The notes beneath the pieces are model-generated. The model saw nothing but the letters and a program-made list of their open reading frames with translations, was not told where the DNA came from and made no database searches. From NCBI GenBank assembly GCA_946626535.1, contig CAMOUK010000008.1:1-49629 (forward strand): a stretch of DNA of 49,629 nucleotides, given 5' to 3'. The translations under genes and the position numbers were made by a program. The stretch comes from an uncultured Caryophanales bacterium (GTDB lineage Bacteria > Bacillota_I > Bacilli_A > Acholeplasmatales > Anaeroplasmataceae). Below, piece after piece: positions 8,569-16,940 of the stretch (position 1 is its first letter; every line of letters begins with the position of its first letter).

Positions 8569-10100
8569 TATGAGAAGTCCTCCTCGTTTCTAGTTGATGG
8601 CATTAAGTTATAAACTATTAATGAAATAACTGATACAACGATAAATACCATAATACCGATAACGGCAGCTAGCTTATAGTTGGAATCTTGAGTAGTTAGC
8701 TTAAATAACCATGTAATCAACAAATCTGTATAGCCTGCTGGGGCACCAGATGACATTGAACCTGGGTTCTTTGGTCCACCACCAGTAAGCAAGTAAATAA
8801 CATTAAAGTTATTAATGTTTCCAATGAAACTTGTCAACAAGTAAGGTGCAGTAACAAATAATACATAAGGTAATGTAATCTTTGTATATTGTTGGAATGG
8901 ATTTGCACCATCAATTCTTGCAGACTCATATAAATCTTGAGGAATGTTCATTAAAATACCCGTTGTAATTAGCATTAGATATGGAATACCAATCCAAATA
9001 TTAATTAAAATAACTGTCCATCTTGCTGACCATTTATCTCCCCAAAATCTAATTGGTTGATCTATCCAGCCCCACTTTTGCAAAATACCATTGATGATAC
9101 CCTTATCAGCAAACATCTTTGATACATACATTAATGAAATAAATTGTGGAATAGCTATAGTTAATACTAAAATAGTACGCCATAGTTTTTTCATCTTAAT
9201 ACCTTTTTTATTAATCATCATTGCTACAAACATACCTAAGAAATAGTTAGAGAATGTAGCTATAAATGCCCATAACAATGTCCAGGTTAATATTTCACCA
9301 AATGTTGCATTAAATGAAGTCTCACCATTATCCCAGCCAAGCAATTGATTGAAGTTATCCATACCTATCCATGTAAATAGATTATTATTTACACCATCAT
9401 GCTGTGCATCAAAGTTAGTAAACGCAATCAAAATCATGAACAATATTGGCAACATTGTAAAGATAATTATACCTAAAGTAGGTAGAGCAAGTAATGTTTT
9501 ATGGAATTGATCATCTAAAGCAGATTTTAAATCATCCTTATTAGATTTAATCTTCTTACCACTCTTTATAATTTGTTCTGCTATCTTATTTTGTTTAATA
9601 TTCAATCTCCATGTATAGATTAAACAAATCATGAAGATGATTGATAATGTACCATAAAGTAAAATTTTGAATGAGCTATCTGGAGCAGGTATATTTGTAT
9701 ATGCATCCAATACTGGATCATATACATCAACCTGTGGTGGAACAGTTCCTAATGTAGGAAGTAAGGATAGCCAGTGTGCACCAGCAAAAATCATATAAAC
9801 TATAAATGCTACTTCAAATAACAAGAATAACAAACCTCTTAAAATTTGGCCTCTAGCTAAATTACCAAAGCCCATAATAAAGTAGGACATTCTTGTTTTC
9901 CAGTCACCATTTTTAAATGTTCTTCCAATATCAATAATATTATCTTTAATACCGATACCAATTTTTTTGAAGAATCTACCAATTCTCTTAAACAAATTTA
10001 AGAATTTAGTTGGAATAGCCACAAAAAAGCATTTAAGTTTATATAAAAGTTTTTTAAATTTATTTAACTTTAAATATTCTAAGTTAGTTAATTTATTCAT
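8568..10100 (-). CDS. malF: Maltodextrin-type ABC transporter permease MalF with N-terminal extension
   Basis: This is the first permease of the importer, partner of MalG. The EAA loop reads YESARIDGANPFQQY followed by ITLPYVL. Eight membrane spans are likely. The first about 70 residues are very basic and amphipathic (many Lys, Phe, Ile). They are followed by two extra spans around a block beginning SYFIMGFGNLARGQ, an extension also seen in Gram-positive MalF/MalC proteins. At 510 residues it is long for a Gram-positive MalF (about 430). The basic N-terminal part probably lies on the cytoplasmic face of the membrane. It is separated from malE by a strong hairpin terminator. Confidence 0.92.
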   Translation of the reverse strand: MNKLTNLEYLKLNKFKKLLYKLKCFFVAIPTKFLNLFKRIGRFFKKIGIGIKDNIIDIGRTFKNGDWKTRMSYFIMGFGNLARGQILRGLLFLLFEVAFIVYMIFAGAHWLSLLPTLGTVPPQVDVYDPVLDAYTNIPAPDSSFKILLYGTLSIIFMICLIYTWRLNIKQNKIAEQIIKSGKKIKSNKDDLKSALDDQFHKTLLALPTLGIIIFTMLPILFMILIAFTNFDAQHDGVNNNLFTWIGMDNFNQLLGWDNGETSFNATFGEILTWTLLWAFIATFSNYFLGMFVAMMINKKGIKMKKLWRTILVLTIAIPQFISLMYVSKMFADKGIINGILQKWGWIDQPIRFWGDKWSARWTVILINIWIGIPYLMLITTGILMNIPQDLYESARIDGANPFQQYTKITLPYVLFVTAPYLLTSFIGNINNFNVIYLLTGGGPKNPGSMSSGAPAGYTDLLITWLFKLTTQDSNYKLAAVIGIMVFIVVSVISLIVYNLMPSTRNEEDFS

Positions 10101-10125
10101 ATAAACCCTCGCTATATTTTTTAAG

Positions 10126-10153
10126 AAAAAGGGGCAAATTTTATTTTGCCCCT
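10126..10153 (-). terminator. Intercistronic attenuating terminator between malE and malF
   Basis: On the minus strand GGGGCAAA pairs with TTTGCCCC over a six-base A+T loop, followed by TTTTTCTT. It lies 26 bases past the malE stop and before the malF ribosome site. Partial termination here would leave more binding protein mRNA than permease mRNA, as is known for other sugar importer operons. Confidence 0.85.
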
Positions 10154-10179
10154 AAATTGTTTTAATAAAGGTAAATCTA

Positions 10180-12075
10180 TTAAGCAGTTTTTACAGCACA
10201 AGAAATTGTGTATGTACCATCTGTTCCAACTACTAAAGTTACGATATAAGTACCAGCAGGTAATACAAAATTATCACCATCTTGAACTGGATTATTACAT
10301 GTTAAATTACCATCTAATACTCCACCTAGGTTTTGAGCCCAGCTATTGTTGAATACAATCTTCCAACCTTGACCATCTGCTGTAAATTCAGCTGTAAATG
10401 TGCCTGGAGTTTCAGTTTCTACGAAATAAGTACCTTGCTTTTCGTTCCAACCATTGAAGTTACCAACTAAACTGTAAACTACTTTATCAACTATTTCAGT
10501 AACTTTAATAACAGCGTTATTATTATCGTCGATTTCTAATTCTACTTTATAATTTCCGCCTTTAGCTACAACGATAGGTAAAATAGCATGTTGAGAAGTT
10601 TGAATATCACCCTTCTTACCAATCATAACTGTAGTACCATCAGTCTTTTCAGCTTTAATTCTAATCTTAGCATTATCAGCTAATGTAATTGAATCAGTAG
10701 CAAACTTCTTACCAGTATCGCCTACTGCTGCTAGAGGAGCAGAAATATCACCATCATCAGTAACAACTGTTAATGCATAATCAGCCCATTTTAAATCAGT
10801 ATGTCTCTTACCATCAGTTGAAGCGATTGCGTTAATTGATCTATTATAATCTTCAAGAATTGCTTTATATTGTGCATCAGTTGCATCATCTGCTAATTCT
10901 TTTACAGATGGTCCTAATGTACCAGCGATATCCCACCATAAATCAGGATATTGTCCTTGAGGAACTGCATAAGCACTTTGCTTAGCTAATGCTGCTAATG
11001 GCTTATTTGCCTTAACTGCATCTAAAGCTTGATCAACCTTATTAGATGGACCCCATTGAACTGCATTAAATCTTTCTTTTTGACAAGCTTCACCAGATAG
11101 ATATTGAGCTAATTTATGTAATTCAGCAGCCTTAACAGCATCCTTTTGAGGCTTAACACCCATTAACTTATAACCAGCAAATGAACCTAATTGATAAGAT
11201 CTATCACCAACTGTAAATTTAGGAAGTGGTGCAACACCCATATTATCGCCTAAAGTTTTTTGAACAGCATCAGAAATCCAAGTACCAGATACTACTACTG
11301 CTGATGAAGTTTCGCCTTCAGCTACAGTAAAGTCATTAGCTGCTGAACTAATGAATCTTGGATTCTTTAATAATTTTCTTAAACCTTTTAATGCGATTAC
11401 ACCATTGTCTGAATTGAATGTATCAGTTGCAGCTGCAAATGTACCATCAGCATTTGTAGTCCATGTAGATTCGCAATCAATATTTTCTGCGAAGAAGAAT
11501 GCTGCTGTATACCATGCATTTTCTTCACATTCGAATGAGAAGTTCTTACCAGCTGCTTGGCAGTCAGCAAGCAATAAATCTAAGCTTTGTAAGTGAGATT
11601 CATCAGTAATGACTCTCTTATCGTAGAACATAAAGTATCCATTATCTGAAGAGATAGGATATGCATAAGTCTTTCCACCAACTTTTGAAGCTGCTACAGA
11701 ACCAGCATCGTTGTTATCCTCAACGAACTTTGATGCAGCTTGACCTAATTGTGCAACACCAGTAGCTTCTACTAATCTTGCAAGTTGGTCTTGTGCAAAG
11801 CAGTAAATATCTGCTGCTTGGTCAACGTCTTCGATAACTGTTGAACCTGCTTTTGACTCAGAAACAGCATCTACAGTAGCATTAATCTTGTACTCTGTTG
11901 TTTCTAGCTTGTTGTAGTTATCAATTTGTGTCTTAGTTAAATCAACAACTGATTCACCAACCCACACCTTGATATCAAACTTTTTTTCGCCTTGGTCGCC
12001 ACCCTTATTACATGCAGCTAAAGAGCCTAGTGCGGCAACACCTAAAAATAATGACAAAAACTTTTTAAATTTCAT
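10180..12075 (-). CDS. malE: Sugar-binding lipoprotein (MalE family) fused to a C-terminal starch-binding-type domain
   Basis: This is the substrate-capturing lipoprotein of the importer. A signal peptide ends LAAC with Cys22. Residues about 32-425 are a family 1 solute-binding protein (for example SGTWISDAVQKTLGDNMGVAPLPKF). Residues about 430-530 form a beta-rich linker or module. The last 99 residues (533-631), starting VYSLVGNFNGWNE and containing WKIVFNNSWAQNLGG, look like a SusE/SusF- or X25-type alpha-glucan-binding module. Typical MalE proteins are about 400-420 residues and have no such tail. It is the first gene of the operon, behind a strong promoter and a G-rich ribosome site. Fused starch capture is inferred from the fold-like motifs. 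Confidence 0.88.
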   Translation of the reverse strand: MKFKKFLSLFLGVAALGSLAACNKGGDQGEKKFDIKVWVGESVVDLTKTQIDNYNKLETTEYKINATVDAVSESKAGSTVIEDVDQAADIYCFAQDQLARLVEATGVAQLGQAASKFVEDNNDAGSVAASKVGGKTYAYPISSDNGYFMFYDKRVITDESHLQSLDLLLADCQAAGKNFSFECEENAWYTAAFFFAENIDCESTWTTNADGTFAAATDTFNSDNGVIALKGLRKLLKNPRFISSAANDFTVAEGETSSAVVVSGTWISDAVQKTLGDNMGVAPLPKFTVGDRSYQLGSFAGYKLMGVKPQKDAVKAAELHKLAQYLSGEACQKERFNAVQWGPSNKVDQALDAVKANKPLAALAKQSAYAVPQGQYPDLWWDIAGTLGPSVKELADDATDAQYKAILEDYNRSINAIASTDGKRHTDLKWADYALTVVTDDGDISAPLAAVGDTGKKFATDSITLADNAKIRIKAEKTDGTTVMIGKKGDIQTSQHAILPIVVAKGGNYKVELEIDDNNNAVIKVTEIVDKVVYSLVGNFNGWNEKQGTYFVETETPGTFTAEFTADGQGWKIVFNNSWAQNLGGVLDGNLTCNNPVQDGDNFVLPAGTYIVTLVVGTDGTYTISCAVKTA

Positions 12076-12136
12076 TTTTTTAAATACCCCTTTCGTTTTT
12101 TTCTTGCCATTTACGTTTATTAAATTTTTGTGTTAT

Positions 12137-12146
12137 AAAACGTTTT
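12137..12146. promoter_or_regulatory. LacI/CcpA-type operator at the malE transcription start
   Basis: The perfect palindrome AAAACGTTTT, with the central CG of LacI-family and cre sites, covers about +5 to +14 of the predicted malE transcript. It deviates from the cre consensus at its outer positions, so a dedicated MalR-like repressor is as likely as CcpA. Confidence 0.6.
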
Positions 12147-12157
12147 CTCTAAACTAT

Positions 12158-12186
12158 ATTCTACAACCACAGGTTTTAAATGTCAA
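12158..12186 (-). promoter_or_regulatory. Sigma-A promoter of malE operon
   Basis: On the minus strand a consensus TTGACA (plus 12181-12186) and TAGAAT (12158-12163) are separated by exactly 17 bases. Transcription would begin near 12151, about 75 bases before the malE start codon. Confidence 0.88.
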
Positions 12187-12232
12187 CAACCTAAAATGGC
12201 TATTTCTCAACATTTTTTCGTTTTTTTAGAAA

Positions 12233-12242
12233 TTTTCGAAAA
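12233..12242. promoter_or_regulatory. Second CG-centred dyad upstream of the malE promoter
   Basis: TTTTCGAAAA is a perfect palindrome about 50 bases upstream of the malE -35 box, between the uxaA terminator and the promoter. A pair of CG-centred sites flanking a promoter would suit a LacI-family regulator. The A+T-rich context makes chance occurrence possible. Confidence 0.35.
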
Positions 12243-12250
12243 CATTTACG

Positions 12251-12293
12251 AAAAAAAGGTGTTAATCAGAATACAAATTCTAACTAACACCTC
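12251..12293 (-). terminator. Terminator of uxaB-uxaA
   Basis: On the minus strand GGTGTTAGTTAGAAT pairs with ATTCTGATTAACACC (with wobble), followed by seven T. It begins 15 bases after the uxaA stop codon. Confidence 0.92.
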
Positions 12294-12308
12294 ATTTAAA
12301 TTATTTTA

Positions 12309-13787
12309 TTATAAGAATACTCCATCTTTGAAAATAGAAATTTCTCTAAATTCATTAACTTCATTCTTCGCTTGTTTTTTACCTGATGCCACATCACAAA
12401 TTAAATCGATGAAGCCTTCAAGTAATTCATCCATATCCTTCTTATCTACTAAGTCACCTGCATTATAATCAATCCAGTTATCCTTCTTAGTAGCTAAAGC
12501 TGTATTTGTTGCTATCTTAAGTGTTGGAACAAATCCACCAAATGGTGTTCCTCTACCTGTTGTAAATAAAACAATTTGACAACCAGAACAAGCAAGTAAA
12601 GTTACGGCAGCTAAATCATTACCTGGAGTACAAAGTAGGCTTAAGCCTTTTTCTTTTAATCTATCGCCCATACCTAAAACATCATTAACCTTAGATGCTC
12701 CACCCTTTTGAACACAGCCTAATGATTTATCTTCAAGTGTAGTAATACCACCCTTTTTATTGCCTGGAGATGGATTATCATAAATAACTTGATTATGCTT
12801 TTTAAAATAGCCTTTAAAGTTATTAATTAAAGTAACAATCTTATTATAAGTTGCTTCATCTTTAGCTCTAGCCATTAATAATTGCTCAGCACCAAACATT
12901 TCAGGTACTTCACCTAATACTGTATAAGCATCATTAAGTGATAAGAAATCAGATAGACGTCCTAAAAGTGGATTTGCAGTAATACCACTCATACCATCTG
13001 AGCCACCACATTTTAAACCAATTCTTAAAACAGAAAGTGGTCTAGTAACTCTCTTATCATTTTTCATTTGATCATATAATTCTTTTAATAATTTAGTACC
13101 TTCTTCTACTTCATCTTCAACATCTTGTGAAGTTAAAAATCTAGTACGAGAAGCATCATAATTACCTAAAGTCTCCTTAAATGGCTCTGGTAGGTTTTCT
13201 TCACAGCCTAAGCTTAATACTAAAACACCACCTGCATTTGGATGCTTAACCATATCCTGTAATAGCTTTCTTGTTAAAGATAAGTCATCACCCATTTGTG
13301 AGCATCCAAAAGGATGAGAGAATGTATAGATACCATCAATAGCTGATGTATCATATTTTTCTTTAAAGTTCTTAATAATTTTATCAGCCATGCCTGAAAC
13401 ACAGCCAACTGTTTGAATAATCCAAAGCTCATTTCTAACGCCATATTCGCCAGTAGCTCTTTCATAAACTTCAACAGTTCTATCTGACTTATAGCCTAAA
13501 ACATCTGGATAATTTGGCTTATATTCATATGTTATAACATCATCTAGATTTGTTGCTACATTATGAGTATGAACCCACATACCTGGGGTAATATCAGAAG
13601 TTGCATGGCCAATTGGGTTACCATATTTAATAACATTTTCACCCTTCTTAATTGGCTTTAAAGCAACCTTATGAGCTTGTGGAATATCTTCAAGTAAGGT
13701 TACATCAAATACCTTTTCGCCTTTAGTAAAAGGTCTTAAGCATACTGCAACATTATCAATAGGATTAATTAAGATATAATCTTTCAT
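12309..13787 (-). CDS. uxaA: Altronate dehydratase (UxaA)
   Basis: This enzyme dehydrates D-altronate to 2-keto-3-deoxygluconate in the hexuronate pathway, in the cytoplasm. It is a full-length 492-residue member of the altronate/galactarate dehydratase family: an N-terminal SAF-type domain (about 1-95, with KKGENVIKYGNPIGHAT and VHTHNV), then the catalytic region with TVGCVSGMADKI, FSHPFGCSQMGDD, GLKCGGSDGMSGI and GRGTPFGGFVPTLKI. The Cys-rich motifs fit the iron-dependent family. It follows uxaB after 17 bases. Its substrate comes from pectin-derived galacturonate, which agrees with the galactanase next door. The uxaC, kdgK and kdgA genes needed to finish the pathway are not in the window. 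Confidence 0.94.
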   Translation of the reverse strand: MKDYILINPIDNVAVCLRPFTKGEKVFDVTLLEDIPQAHKVALKPIKKGENVIKYGNPIGHATSDITPGMWVHTHNVATNLDDVITYEYKPNYPDVLGYKSDRTVEVYERATGEYGVRNELWIIQTVGCVSGMADKIIKNFKEKYDTSAIDGIYTFSHPFGCSQMGDDLSLTRKLLQDMVKHPNAGGVLVLSLGCEENLPEPFKETLGNYDASRTRFLTSQDVEDEVEEGTKLLKELYDQMKNDKRVTRPLSVLRIGLKCGGSDGMSGITANPLLGRLSDFLSLNDAYTVLGEVPEMFGAEQLLMARAKDEATYNKIVTLINNFKGYFKKHNQVIYDNPSPGNKKGGITTLEDKSLGCVQKGGASKVNDVLGMGDRLKEKGLSLLCTPGNDLAAVTLLACSGCQIVLFTTGRGTPFGGFVPTLKIATNTALATKKDNWIDYNAGDLVDKKDMDELLEGFIDLICDVASGKKQAKNEVNEFREISIFKDGVFL

Positions 13788-13804
13788 AAATTACTCCTTT
13801 TCAA

Positions 13805-15295
13805 TTAAAATAATTTTTTGATAGCCTCTCTAACACCGAAAGTTAAGATAGCCTCTAATGACTTAGTAACGAATTCAGTTACACCTTCAAATTCATTAAG
13901 GTTAACACCCCAATGAGCTTCATAGCCTAAAACAGCTGAAACTAAAGTCTTAGCATCCTTATTATTAGCATAATCTGCCCATAGCTTAGCAAGTAATTCT
14001 AACCATGCTGTATTTGTATCTTGAATATCAATCTTGTTACCATCAGATAATCTAACACCTCTATAGAATACCATTAAAGCAGCTAGTGAGAATAAAGCAT
14101 GCTTAGGTAGCTTATTTAAATTCTTGATATTTTGTAGTACTGATGGTAATACTCTTTCCTTATATTTAGTAGAAGAGTTTAAAGCAATACTCATTAATAG
14201 GTGATGAACATATGGGTTCATATATCTTTCTAATACTGAATTAGAATAATCAACCATTTGGTTATGAGGAATATCAATTGTTGGAATAACTTCATCAAAG
14301 ATAAATTCCTTTACCCACTTACCTAACTGTTCATCTTCAATTGTTTCTCTAACTGCATCGATACCAGCTAAATATGAAACTGGAACTAATGTAGTATGAG
14401 AACCATTTAAGATTTTAACCTTTCTTTGCTTATAAGGAACGATTGAATCAACGAATAATACATTTAATCCAGCCTTTTCAGTTCCTAATAAATTCTTTAA
14501 TTCTTCTAGATTCTTCTTTTGAACGTTCTTATCCTCAACTGTTTGAGCATCAATGCACCATAGGTGGAAGATTTCACCAACTACCATATTTTGATCTTGA
14601 TAGCCTAAATCTTGTTGGAACTGGGCTGCGTTATCTCTTGGATAGCCTGGAACGATTCTATCAACTAATGTGTTGAAGTATTTATTTTCTTCAGCAACCC
14701 ACTTAACAAACTTAGCATCCATATTTAAATGGTTAGCAAGCTTAACTAATACTTCCTTTAAAGTTGCACCATTGTGGTCAATTAATTCACAAGGAATAAT
14801 ATATAAGCCCTTCTTACCAGCATCATATCTTCTCTTTAAGAATGCTAATAATTTACCAGGGTAGCTATTTGGACACTTAGAGAAATCTGTATCGTTTGGA
14901 TCAAAAGCGATACCAGCTTCTGTAGTGTTAGAAATAACTACTTGTAAGTCATCTGACTCAGCATATTTTAAATATTTATCATATTCTTCAAATGGATTTA
15001 AAGCGTCTTGAATTGTTTTAATAACCTCATGAACTCTTACAGCTTTTCCATCTTGAAGACCTTGTAAATATAAAGTATATAAGTCATCAGCTTCATTTAA
15101 TTCCTTTACTCTACCAAATGGCATTGGTTGAACTACTACTACACCGCCATCAAATGAACCAGCTTTATTAACTGAGTTAATAATCCAATCAACAAATGCG
15201 CGAAGGAAGTTACCTTCACCAAATTGCATAACCTTAACAGGTCTTACTACTTTTTTTTCTACCTCATTAATTTTAGGTAAGCTTTGAATATCCAT
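13805..15295 (-). CDS. uxaB: Tagaturonate reductase / altronate oxidoreductase (UxaB)
   Basis: This NADH-dependent enzyme reduces D-tagaturonate to D-altronate, the step before UxaA. It belongs to the mannitol dehydrogenase superfamily. The N-terminal nucleotide-binding part contains VMQFGEGNFLRAFVDW, and the C-terminal part contains the catalytic KxxxxNxxH region, here KILNGSHTTLVPVSYLAG. Length (496 residues) matches UxaB. GGAGGT lies 8 bases before the start. It has its own promoter and is first in a two-gene operon with uxaA. Confidence 0.94.
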   Translation of the reverse strand: MDIQSLPKINEVEKKVVRPVKVMQFGEGNFLRAFVDWIINSVNKAGSFDGGVVVVQPMPFGRVKELNEADDLYTLYLQGLQDGKAVRVHEVIKTIQDALNPFEEYDKYLKYAESDDLQVVISNTTEAGIAFDPNDTDFSKCPNSYPGKLLAFLKRRYDAGKKGLYIIPCELIDHNGATLKEVLVKLANHLNMDAKFVKWVAEENKYFNTLVDRIVPGYPRDNAAQFQQDLGYQDQNMVVGEIFHLWCIDAQTVEDKNVQKKNLEELKNLLGTEKAGLNVLFVDSIVPYKQRKVKILNGSHTTLVPVSYLAGIDAVRETIEDEQLGKWVKEFIFDEVIPTIDIPHNQMVDYSNSVLERYMNPYVHHLLMSIALNSSTKYKERVLPSVLQNIKNLNKLPKHALFSLAALMVFYRGVRLSDGNKIDIQDTNTAWLELLAKLWADYANNKDAKTLVSAVLGYEAHWGVNLNEFEGVTEFVTKSLEAILTFGVREAIKKLF

Positions 15296-15345
15296 TATTT
15301 TACCTCCAAAAAACGCACAAATTAAATGTGCAAATATTCTTTAAT

Positions 15346-15375
15346 ATTATAACACTATTGCCACACGATAGTCAA
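15346..15375 (-). promoter_or_regulatory. Sigma-A promoter of uxaB
   Basis: On the minus strand TTGACT (plus 15370-15375) and TATAAT (15346-15351) are 18 bases apart, and TG one base before the -10 box makes it an extended -10. The leader contains a short GCACA/TGTGC stem just before the ribosome site. Confidence 0.85.
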
Positions 15376-15409
15376 TTTTTTGTTAGCTATGAAAACACTT
15401 TAAAAAAAT

Positions 15410-15454
15410 AAAAAAATCCATCACTTTAATATTTAAATATTATTTGTGATAGAT
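15410..15454 (-). terminator. Terminator overlapping the end of rlmH
   Basis: On the minus strand ATCTATCAC pairs with GTGATGGAT, with further A+T pairing inside, followed by seven T. The 5' arm is formed by the last rlmH codons and the TAA stop lies inside the stem. Confidence 0.8.
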
Positions 15455-15919
15455 TTCATTGTTGTTAATCTTAAAAGCTCTATAAATTTGTTCGAGTAAT
15501 ATCACCTGCATAAGCTGATGAGGAAATGTCATTTTAGAAAAGCATAAATGATAATCTGCTGCATCTAAAATCTCTTTTCCAAGACCTAATGATCCTCCTA
15601 TAATAAAACATATATTAGAATTACTATAAGCAAAAATATTATCTATTTTTTTAGCTAATTCAGGGCTTGTAAGCATCTCACCTTTCAAGTCTAAAACAAC
15701 CTTATATGAGTTATTTGGAATAGCCTTTAAAAGAGATGCTGCTTCTTTATTTTTTATCATTTCTTCTTCCTTTAAAGATGCGTTATCTTTAATAGGCTCA
15801 TCACTTACATTTACAAATGAAACATTTGCATATTTAGATATTCTTTTAGAATATTCTAAAATTGCATCTTTTAAGTATTTTTCTTTAATATTTCCAACGC
15901 TTGCGATTATAATTTTCAT
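15440..15919 (-). CDS. rlmH: 23S rRNA pseudouridine-1915 N3-methyltransferase RlmH
   Basis: This SPOUT-class methyltransferase modifies pseudouridine 1915 in helix 69 of 23S rRNA. The 159-residue protein has the family length, the N-terminal strand MKIIIASVGNIKEKY, the SAM-binding FIIGGSLGLGKEIL and the conserved C-terminal block FSKMTFPHQLMQVILLEQIYRAFKI ending in YHK. It overlaps the upstream walJ gene by four bases (ATGA). The same walJ-rlmH neighbourhood is common in Firmicutes. Confidence 0.97.
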   Translation of the reverse strand: MKIIIASVGNIKEKYLKDAILEYSKRISKYANVSFVNVSDEPIKDNASLKEEEMIKNKEAASLLKAIPNNSYKVVLDLKGEMLTSPELAKKIDNIFAYSNSNICFIIGGSLGLGKEILDAADYHLCFSKMTFPHQLMQVILLEQIYRAFKINNNEIYHK

Positions 15920-16749
15920 ATACTAAAATCCTCTGATGGAGTCTCACCTAAAACAACAAATTTAATGCCATCTGTAATGATGCCATATTCATTAAAAATG
16001 TTCTTTCTAGTAAGCTCAATTATCTTAGTTAAATTACATTCCTGAGATACGTGAGCATGCATGACAAGCTTAGTATTTGGTCCCATTATTTTAGCAAGCA
16101 CAATCATCGAATCCTGATTAGATAAATGACCATGATCTGATAAAATTCTTTGTTTTAAATAATAAGGTCTTTCAGAATTCATCAATATCTGTGGGTCGTG
16201 ATTACTCTCTAAAATATAGCAGGTAGCATCAGCTATCAAATCAAATATCTTATTATGTACGTAGCCAGTATCAGTTAAATTAACGAGCTTATTTTGAGAA
16301 TCTTCTATTATATAGCCAACACATTCAGCTGCATCATGGTAAGCTGGAATTGGTGTAATAGTTAAATCTAAAACCTTAATTGGTACATAATGGATATAAT
16401 CCTGCTCTCTATCAAGTAAAATAATATCCCCATTATCTTTCTTAAATCTAATTAAATCATAAGCTTTTTCTTTTGATTTATTAGCTTTTAATATTTCATT
16501 ATACGTTCCAATGCTCATTAAAATCTTAATATTATCATATTTAAGTAAACTTAAAAAGGCTCTAACATGGTCAGCATGTTCATGCGTAATTAAGACATAA
16601 TTTATATCATTTAAGGTTAAATTATGATTGATTAAATTCTCATCAATTGCCTTTTTAGTAATACCAGCATCTATTAAAATATTTAAATTTTTAGTTTGTA
16701 CCAATGTGCAATTGCCACATGATCCACTAGAAAAAACACAAATTTCCAT
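15916..16749 (-). CDS. walJ: Metallo-beta-lactamase-fold hydrolase (WalJ/YycJ family)
   Basis: This is a cytoplasmic metal-dependent hydrolase of the YycJ/WalJ family, which has nuclease activity in Bacillus and is linked to DNA repair and cell-wall homeostasis. The motif THEHADH is the metal-binding HxHxDH, and further ligands appear in ILESNHD and VMHAHVSQECN. The start region FSSGSCGNC is typical of the family. In Bacilli walJ usually follows walRKHI; those genes are not next to it here. It is first in a two-gene unit with rlmH, and its stop is TGA. Confidence 0.92.
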   Translation of the reverse strand: MEICVFSSGSCGNCTLVQTKNLNILIDAGITKKAIDENLINHNLTLNDINYVLITHEHADHVRAFLSLLKYDNIKILMSIGTYNEILKANKSKEKAYDLIRFKKDNGDIILLDREQDYIHYVPIKVLDLTITPIPAYHDAAECVGYIIEDSQNKLVNLTDTGYVHNKIFDLIADATCYILESNHDPQILMNSERPYYLKQRILSDHGHLSNQDSMIVLAKIMGPNTKLVMHAHVSQECNLTKIIELTRKNIFNEYGIITDGIKFVVLGETPSEDFSI

Positions 16750-16769
16750 AATAAATCTCCAACACTAAA

Positions 16770-16799
16770 ATTATACCATAGATTGCCCTATTATACCAA
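16770..16799 (-). promoter_or_regulatory. Promoter of walJ-rlmH
   Basis: On the minus strand TATAAT (plus 16770-16775) with an upstream TG forms an extended -10; TTGGTA (16794-16799) lies 18 bases before it. A second TATAAT at 16790-16795 could serve an additional start. Confidence 0.6.
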
Positions 16800-16868
16800 A
16801 AATAAAAAACATATAATTTATAAATTATATTATCGTTAAATTTAATCGTTATAATTATAAAAATTTCA

Positions 16869-16897
16869 TTGATTATGCCAATGAGTTATGGTATCAT
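16869..16897 (+). promoter_or_regulatory. Promoter of the twin parvulin-like lipoprotein genes
   Basis: TTGATT (16869-16874) and TATCAT (16892-16897) are 17 bases apart, with TG one base before the -10 box. It is divergent from the walJ promoter and lies about 45 bases upstream of the start codon. AAAGGAG precedes the ATG. Confidence 0.75.
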
Positions 16898-16940
16898 ATT
16901 TAATGCTATGATTTAAAAAAGTAAAGGAGTAAGGATTTAG

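Noticed and set aside
15308..15332. Small GCACA/TGTGC stem with a T-run in the uxaB leader as an attenuator or riboswitch
   Set aside because: The stem has only five pairs, no alternative structure was seen, and the T-run overlaps the spacing to the ribosome site.
15916..15919. Mycoplasma-type genetic code (TGA as Trp)
   Set aside because: TGA ends walJ, aroE and tyrA in ATGA overlaps with properly started downstream genes, and Trp is written TGG throughout.
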